From positions 8,327,107 through 8,391,106 of the forward strand of contig NC_069087.1 in NCBI RefSeq assembly GCF_947172395.1: a DNA stretch of 64,000 bases. The letters run 5' to 3'. The DNA comes from Bicyclus anynana (taxonomy: Eukaryota; Arthropoda; Insecta; Lepidoptera; Nymphalidae). Below are positions 35,001 to 44,000 of the stretch, one piece after another. The translations under genes were made by a program, and so were the position numbers. Below the pieces are notes generated by a model. The model saw only the letters and a program-made list of their open reading frames with translations, was not told the origin of the DNA and searched no databases. Every line of letters begins with the position of its first letter. Position 1 is the stretch's first letter.

Positions 35001-38000
35001 GTTTGCAAAGACAACTTGACAATAAGTCATCGCATCAATACGCTACGATCGGTGTGAAACTAATGAATTCGGCTAAGATTCAAACGGAATAATCTAGTAA
35101 AATATACAAGATTTTTAGTAAATTTTTCATTTCTGTATCGTTCTGAAAAGCGGGCCCAATTTCGGGCATCTCCTTTTCGCAATCTCCCATTCTACGAGTA
35201 CATACATATTACTCGTTTTATAGTATTAAGTAAAAAATAATACTAAGAAGAATAGAAAAACGAGAAAAACCTCCAAATCTGCATTGGAGCAGCATTTTTT
35301 TAATTTATTTTTATTAAAACCTTTATGGTACATAACTACATATATGATACAATTATAAATAGTTACTCCATTTGAACGAAATATATAAAAACAATTTCCT
35401 TAGGACAAAGTACTTTCAAGTGTTAAAACCTTTTAATAGTAAATACGAAATACCTATTTAATATGAAAATCGTCACCTAAGTGGCACCACCGTAATACAA
35501 AGTTACAATTTCAATTAAGCTTTACAACGTGGCTTAAATATGAACTTAATTAAGCTACAAACTCATTAATATAGAAAATTACTTTATATTACGAACTATA
35601 GACCTACAAGTGTGCTAGTATAAATATATTAGTTTATAAAACTAATTAAATATAGATAGCGGACGCTCGCGACTTTGTCCGCGTGGAATTCAGTTTTTCA
35701 CAAATCCCACGGCTTTCATGGATTTTTCCGGGATAAAAAGTAGCCTAGTGCGCCTAGTAAAATCTATTTCCATTCTAAATTTCAGCCAAATCGCTTCAGT
35801 AGCCGCAGCGCAAAGGAGAAACAAACATACACACTTACACACTAACTTTATATTATTAGTGTGATATTATACATGCTTTATATTAATACACTGTTAGCTC
35901 AGAATATGGACTATTTAATCTGAGACTTCTAGTTAATTGAATCAATACGCTCAAACTTTCGTAAATGTGTACATTTATGTATGTACTATGTAGCTTCTTC
36001 CTAAACCTTTGAACCGGAATACACATCAAAACTTTTGGCACCGTGCGGGGTGTTGGATTGTCAACTCGGGTAACAAACTCCAGTATGCCAAATTTCCGGT
36101 GCGCTGATTTTCTTTTGTATGTATTTGTTTGTTAACTTAACGATTTCTTGGCTCTTTACAAAATTTTCAATATTATAAGACTTTCCTTAAAAAGTAAGTT
36201 ATAACAATGGGGTTAAAAAAATGGCATGCGGAAGAAATAATAAAAATGGCGACTGGACAGCCGTTAACAAATCGCCGATATAAATAGAGTCCTTTTCTTG
36301 GAAGAAGTCCCGCGGCTAAAATCTGAACTTAAATTGACAGCGCCTTACACCAATTAATGACAATAAGACCGCCATTACCAAAATATGACAATGAGCGCCA
36401 TTAAGACATTAGCGCCGCGTCTGGGGGGACTTCTTTCATGAAAAGGACCTTATTGCCGATACAATCGAACCATTTCGGCATTCCTCCAAGAAAAACATGA
36501 AAATCCGCGCGTTCAACCCCTACACCGAAGCATCCTCAAGAGACGTTGACTCGACAATGTTCGATTGCAATTAAATATTTTATCCAGTAGGTATGTACCT
36601 ATATTTGAAAAAGAACTGCAGAAATCCAATACTGCTCGGCTGATTTGCTAATAAAAATAAATTCCTAAAGAAACAACCAATAAGTCGAAAGCCACAGCGG
36701 CAATTTTAGGTGATAGTAGGTCATTTAAAGAGATTGCTAATGATGATTAATAATAATTAAACTTCTTTGGTTTCAGTTTCGATTTGCGATGAAGATCTGT
36801 GCGGCGGCCGCTGCATGCGCGCCCCGCTGTCACGACAGCAACGCGCGCCTGCCCACCGTCTCTCAATACGTTTACTTCTTGTTCGCACCAACGCTCATCT
36901 ACAGAGACGAATACCCGAGGTATTACGCTGCATGCTTTCCCGCTGTCACGATGGCACTGCGCCCCTGCCCACTGCCTCTCAATACGTTTACTTCTTGTTC
37001 GCACCAACGCTCATCTACAGAGACGAATACCCGAGGTATTTATGCTGCATGCTCTCCTGCTGTCACGACGGCACTGCGCCCTTGCCCACTGTCTCTCAAT
37101 ACGTTTACTTCTTATTCGCACCGACGCTCATCTACAGAGACGAATACCCGAGGTATTTACGCTGCATGCTCTCCCGCTGTCACGACGGCAGCGCGCCCCT
37201 GCCCACTGTCTCTCAATACGTTTACTTCTTGTTCGCACCGACGCTAATCTACAGAGACTAATATCCGAGGTATTTAGATGGCTTAAGTCCAAGTAAATAG
37301 AATCAAAGAGTTAATCTTTATTAGATTCGGTCGCTTGTATGGATATCTAAGTAGAACGAGAACGTGCTGAGGCTGAGTTTGCTCCTATTAGGTAATTAAA
37401 CGTAATTACCTATAATATGAGCATAGACTGAGCCAACTCCATAGTTGGCTGGCAACTCTTTGAAGGTCCAAACTCCATAGTTTGGACCTTGATGGCTTTG
37501 GCAGGTTTCAAGGCTCCAGATCTTTCTACGGGGTCTTAGGTCCATTAAGAATCGTGCTTCCAGTCGCCAGACCTTTAGCTTCGTGGCTTCTCTTCACTAG
37601 TCGTTAAACTTCGATTTTTAACGGGGTTTTTTGAAGGTTTGCCGCTTTGCTAAGTGACTATGACAGTCGCGATATTGTTTCTCATATGCCGAGGAATAAG
37701 AATTTCAAACATACGCTTTGTACTTGGATGGTTCAGGGTCTGGACCTTCGAAACCTAATACTTTCCAAAACCACCACAGTCAAAACGTTTTAATTGGCTG
37801 ATGGTATATGACCGTATGGTAAGATAGTTACCGTATGGTAAGGACAAACTTTCAGCCTTCATAAATAACATTGCAATTTTAGACAGCCACTTACAGTTAG
37901 AAGTTAGAACTTAATAGCTAACCAAACACATCAAACAGTAAATTAATCTTTAATCTGCTATCTCTCTAAACTCCGTAAAGGATTATAAATTCAAATAGAT

Positions 38001-41000
38001 GTTGCAGGAGATCACCAAGTCACTCGTACGTATTTCGAGATCTTCGGAGAAATGGGGCGCGCAGGGAAACTCGCGGAAGGGACGCAACGAGCCGGGATTA
38101 GGAATAATCCTCTCGAGCCCTCTGTATTGTCTACAGAGGGGAATTCAACTAAACAGATACCAACTTTTAACTAGAATACAGTACAAAGAACATATCATTG
38201 TGGTTTTATACAATCCTCAAGGGAACTAACCAACTAATAATAATGTTTGAGAAATAAACTTTGTTCATATTTGTAAAGAATGTCTACGCAATTTTGTGTT
38301 GAGAAGTCAAAATCTCTTGAGAATACGCCCGTGCCGTAGTGAAACGTGCGATGAGAATATTTTCTTTTAAAGTAAAGTAAACGGTTTTTCGCATAGAACT
38401 CATCAAAATCGGTATTAGAGACCTACTCTCTTGGGTAAAATTTATTAAGTCCCATTTTCATGTCATGTAATGTCATTTCATTTTACTCAGGCAGTCTTAT
38501 AGGTATTGGTTGTGAGGAAGATGCGAAATATCTTAGCGCGGTTTCACCCGCGTGGTTTCGGTTCTAGTATGAATAAGGGGATAATATATAGCCTATATCC
38601 ATTCTCGATAAATGGGCTATCTGACACTAAAAGAATTTTTCAAATCGGACCAGTAGTTCCTGAGATTAACGCGTTCAAACAAACATACAAACTCTTCAGC
38701 TTTTAGTAATAGTATAATAGATTCCATGGATTCACCGTGCGGGTGCCGGGTCAATCGTGTGCCGGAGAGAATAACCTCAAGCATATCCCCGGACTTGTGA
38801 TCGATGGCGTAGGGTTAAGGACGTCCTTGACAGTTAACTAACACTACCCTTCTCTGCTCGTGTTGTTAAAGTCCAATCAGGTGCAGAACCTAGTAACCTT
38901 TGATTATGAGATATTTTCTGAAAATTGTTAGAAATAGCGTAGGATAGTACACTAGGTACTTTTGGCTTTTGTCCTGATTGTCTCTAAATCTAATCCAGAT
39001 GTTGGTGCTACATATACAAAATTTTATCACTATCATGTCACCTATTTGCTAGATATACTAGAACTACGTGTGTTTATAATATATGTACATCAGATTTGAA
39101 TAATATACCTACTTGTAGGTAGCGAGAAAGACGTACTTTTCCTCACTAGCTCGTCTATCGATTGTATACTAAATTTATGTTACCGTGTGCTTAGAATCAC
39201 AATCGCTGTTTCTCCTCCTATTTACCGCCGTATCACAGCACTGTGAGGGTTTCGTTTACGCATTTATGTGGCACGTGATCAATTTACAAGAAGCACTTTG
39301 TTTAGTCGGTTCTAATGCGTACCGCTAATGTGAGCAATACCTTTCCGGTGATCGAGTTTCCAGTGTTTCCTAATACCTACTGATACCTATCGTACCTACC
39401 TTATTTTTCGAAACACCGGGTTTGTTCTAAACTGTTTTCAATGTTGTTTTTTTTTTTTAATGAAACAGAACAGGTACAAGAATACTTACAATAAGGAACT
39501 TAAGCTAAGTTATCCCACATGACATGCCCACGTGAAATGGCTAAAAATACAAAATCACGGAAGCACAGGACATAGGACAAATGCTTAAAATACTAAGCTT
39601 TTTCGAAGCTAGCGCTTGAAAGCGGTTTCCCAGCGAGAAACAACTCGGGTGAAATGGAAAATCTCGAGCTAGTGCCTAACTCCATTGCATTCGGCCATTA
39701 TAGTCGCGATGCAGAATCGTCTGAGTTTACTTTTTACTGCAAAATCATTAATGCTTAATCATAATTGGATACGTAAGACCACAGAAGACGATCAAGAAAA
39801 TTTTACCTTTTTCATCTATCATTTTTCATTCATTCATCATTAATCATAATAAACTTAATATAATAACATAACATAATAACCGTAAGGGTTATTTTAAATA
39901 CTTACTAGCGGACGCCCGCGACTTCGTCCGCCCTTAGATCTCTTTAATCCGGCCGTATCGCAAAATCCGTTCTTAGTGGATACCTACTAACTATAAACTA
40001 CCTCCCTGCCAAATTTCAGCTTTGTACATCAAGCGGTTTTCGACCTTTCGCACTTACCTATACTCGTGCATATAAATTAAGATTTATATAGTGATATTAT
40101 TATTATTATTGATCCATCGAAATTATGGCGCTATAATGGTGTATTAGCTAACTTTATCTTTATTTACACTTTCAGAACAAAGAAGATACGATGGGGCGTT
40201 GTGGTGTTCCACTTCTTGGAAGTGACGGCTATTATATTTTACAACAGCTTCCTGTGGGAACGTTTTATTTTACCATACTGGTCTGATTACGGCAAAGAAG
40301 CTCAGGTAAGCAATTCAAAATAAGTTTACTTTAACACACTTTTAATCAATATGTACTTTTTGTCCCGGAAAAATCAGTGATTCCCGCACTATTTACGAAA
40401 ACCTGAGTTTCGTCTTCTAGTAAGTTGTAATAATGACGCTTTAATTGTTAGTAATAGTAAAATAATGAACTCCTGCATCCTACCTACTTTAACTTATGGC
40501 TGCAAGACTTGAAAATTAACCAAGAAGGCAAAAACAATGATAGGCACTTGCCAATGAGCTATGGAACCAAGCATAACTAATATCGAAAAAATCCGTCACT
40601 CCATTATCAGACAAAAAAGAAAAATAATCCAATTTAAGGTTAGGTTAAAGCGCACTTAAAGCCAATTATAAATGGGACGGACATGTCGCTTGACTCATAG
40701 ATGACTGCTGGACTGTCAGAATATCGAAATGGCCGGGACCTAAAGGATCACGAGGCATAGGCAGACCACGTTATTGGTGGGTCGACGACAAAATGAATTT
40801 CACCGGCAAAAACTAGCTACTGAAGGCAAAACCGATCAAAATGGCAGTACCTGAGGGAGGTGTTCACCGCAAAGGGTTATTCTTTTAAATAAAAGTAAAG
40901 ATATTAAAATTATAACACACTTATAAAATTAAAATACCTAATCAATTCTAAACTATTAAAAAGAAATATTGTTGAAGGCCTCCGTGGCGCAGTGGTATGC

Positions 41001-44000
41001 GCGGTGGATTTACAAAACGGAGGTCCTGGGTTCGATCCCCGGCTGGGCAGATTGAGATTTTCTTAATTGGTCCAGGTCTAGCTGGTGAGAGGCTTCGGCC
41101 GTGGCTAGTTACCACCCTACCGGTAAAGACGTACCGCCAAGCAATTTAGCGTTCCGGTACGATGCCGTGTAGAAACCGAAATGGGTGAGGATTTTCATCC
41201 TCCTCCTAACAAGTTAGCCCGCTTCCATCTAAGACTACATCATCACTTACCATCAGGTGAGATTGTAGTCAAGGGCTAACTTGTATAGAATAAAAAAGAA
41301 GAAGAAATAAAAGGCTTTTTTATTTTTATTTTATTATTTTATTTTATACGAGTAATTGTAAGAAAAACGTTTTCTATACAACATAAACTGTATCTATTAA
41401 ACCTATTTTTCGTATGCTCACTGTTTCTTGCTAATTAGAGAGGGAACTATACGAGTCAGATGAAAAAAATAGCTCTACATCAGGCCTAACTAATGTATCA
41501 TTTAGTGGGTACAATAATTTATTGTTGTAGGTGGAAGCTGGCACTGTAGTGAGGGGAATGTTCGCGTGCGTGCTGCCCGGAGTGATCTCCTTCCTGTGCG
41601 GGTTCTATTGCCTCCTGCACGCGTGGCACAACGCCTTCGCTGAGATGCTTACCTTCGGAGATCGTTTGTTTTATGAGGTGATTATGGTCTATGTTTGTAC
41701 CATTAATTATGTGAGGCAGCGTATCACATGCGACCCTTCATTATAATCATAAGAGTAGCAGAATCATAAGAGTAGCAGAATCTCGCGGTTTCACCCGCGT
41801 AGTCCTATTTCCAAGGGACACGTTATTTTATATTTATTCAATACATTTTACATTAATATTCCTGTAATTAAATTATTGATTACATTGCATGGTTATCTAC
41901 GTGACGTAATTCTAACAACATATGACTATGTTATTTATCTATATAGAGAGCGTTGAAACGTATTTAAAATATATTGGGTAATTTATACTTTTCCGGACAC
42001 TAGTTGGTAGGTATATGTTTTTGTTTTAAGAGATTATTTATTTACTTGTTTTATATAACGTACTTATCGATACATTTTACATTAATAATCCTATAAATAA
42101 ATTAAATCTTTCTGTAAATAAATAATTAACTACGTGACGCCATTAACAACATGCTAGAGAAAGATTCTCAAAAATGCTGTTGTATTCGTATCATTATTTT
42201 TTCTGACATTTAAAGTACGAAAATTAAAATATAATCTTGAGCATGTTTATCTAATAAATAAATACAGAAGTAAAGATCATACAGAGTGAGTCTTTACATG
42301 CAGCGCGGTGAAGGCGGTGAAATCATCAAAAAAACAAACGTCACGCGTATCTTTGAACGTTTTGCATAATTTGTAACAATTACGTAAATTAATATGATAA
42401 TCAATAATTATCAATAAAAAAGTAGGTACTCCATCTTGTTTCTTTAGTTTTTGTGAACAGTTTTTAAAATATTTAAAGTCGCATCAGTAACTTTCAATAT
42501 TGTATGAATTCGTTTTTGAATTTTGTATTTGGAGGCTACGACACAGTCGTATTCCGGACGCCCCATCTGCCTATTATTGATTAATCTGTGTTTACAATAC
42601 AAAAAATTAATCAGCTAGGTAGTTAAAGCCCCGCAGCTCTGTAACCATAAATTATCGTAATTTGTATCGCGCTAGTGCTCCCGCAGGCTAGCTGTTTATT
42701 GCTTGCGGTGCAAGTGTTCCAATTTATCAATGTCTACACTAAATGCAAGTTTGGTGCATTCCAGATACTCGACCCACTTAGACCATTTATGTACTTGGTT
42801 AGGTACTTATACTGGCCCATACTTAGCTGTACTTAGTATTATAAAGACGTAAAAAATCTCTGGGTCTATACTGACCGATTTTGAAAATTCAATCACCACT
42901 ATTGTCGTAGGACTATTTTTATTAATACTATTTTGTAACCTTGTAAAATCCTTTTCAATACTAAAATGATTAGCTGTAGAGTAGGTATGTTGTAGATACC
43001 ATGTAATGGTGTTTGACCTGGTTGAAAATAGCTTATGACGGTTGATAATATACCTACAAAATAATCCCGCTACAATCATCGCATATAGCACAATCCATAT
43101 ATTCTTAGGTTTCTACATGACTCTACCGTGCATATACTTATTTATGCGGTAGGTATATTAAAACATAGAATAAGCATAGTGACACGGAACGATAGTACCT
43201 ACCTAAGAAGTAAAATCCACAATCATCATCAAACCAAAACAAGACATTGTTCAAATCATTATTACTCATGGAACTCGTAGAGGGAATTCATTATTGTATA
43301 TTCTGAAAGGTTTTAGCTTCACTTATACCAAAGTAGATATTATTTAAAACATTTCCTCCCGTGGCGTGGGTTTAGAGTGCAAAGTGGCCAACACATTACT
43401 TATTCAACATTAGTTATAGCTTTTATGGCAACCTTCATAAATACTGCTTTAGTAGGTTCCGTTGCTAACCTAGGCGGCAAAGGATCATAAGACCCTGGGT
43501 TCGGTCACGTATGTAATTCTTTTTGAGTAAGTTTATGGTTGGTGAGCCGTGATAGTCCAGTGGATATGACCTCTGCCTACGTTTCCGGAAGATGTGGATT
43601 CGAATCCAGTGCGGGGCATGTACCTCTAACTTTATGATTTTTCTTAATTCTCTGAGTGTGTGAAGTCTGCCAATCCGACGACGACGATTATGGTTGGTTG
43701 GGTTTTTCTTCTTCAAAAATCTCAGTGGTAAAAATAAAAAGGTTGTGGTGTTACAATATTGCATCTCGCAGAGCACATAACTATCATTAACATTAGACAG
43801 TGATTTTAGTCCGCCGATCTGCATTGCAGTGGCATGGTGAATGTTAGCTCCAAATCTCCAGCTAACGGAGATGGCTTTTTTGAAGAATATGTGTATTAGG
43901 AGTGGGTACGACAATAGATCAACGGGGTGGTAGTTCGATCGCCACCCCGTTGATCTATCGTCGTACCCATCGGTGATGAGTTAGACCGCTTCACCTTTGA

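Larger units (their letters stand above)
30738..36776. other. SOAT intron 3
   Basis: A 6-kb intron containing repeat-A and repeat-B copies, one broken inverted repeat, a SINE-C head, a MITE family 1 copy, a TTGACA-rich block and a foldback near the 3' end (listed). Stretches at 31200-32000 and 35000-35600 are AT-rich with nothing recognised. Confidence 0.5.
37270..40175. other. SOAT intron 4 after the tandem array
   Basis: Contains short hairpins (GGTCCAAACTCCATAGTTTG at 37467, and 37386-37430), an unclassified segment at 38000-38270 with a short open frame and no known domain, repeat-B (38535-38715) and repeat-A (39900-40070) copies, and otherwise unassigned DNA. Confidence 0.5.

Noticed and set aside
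36767..37261. 164-codon frame across the SOAT tandem array read as a separate repeat protein
   Set aside because: It is the frame-shifted continuation of duplicated exon 4, with no start context of its own.
37999..38229. 76-codon frame
   Set aside because: No recognised domain, in the middle of a SOAT intron. Left as unclassified sequence.
43465..43914. 149-codon minus-strand frame
   Set aside because: Runs through a SINE-B and the SINE-C hairpin; composition matches repeats, not a protein family.
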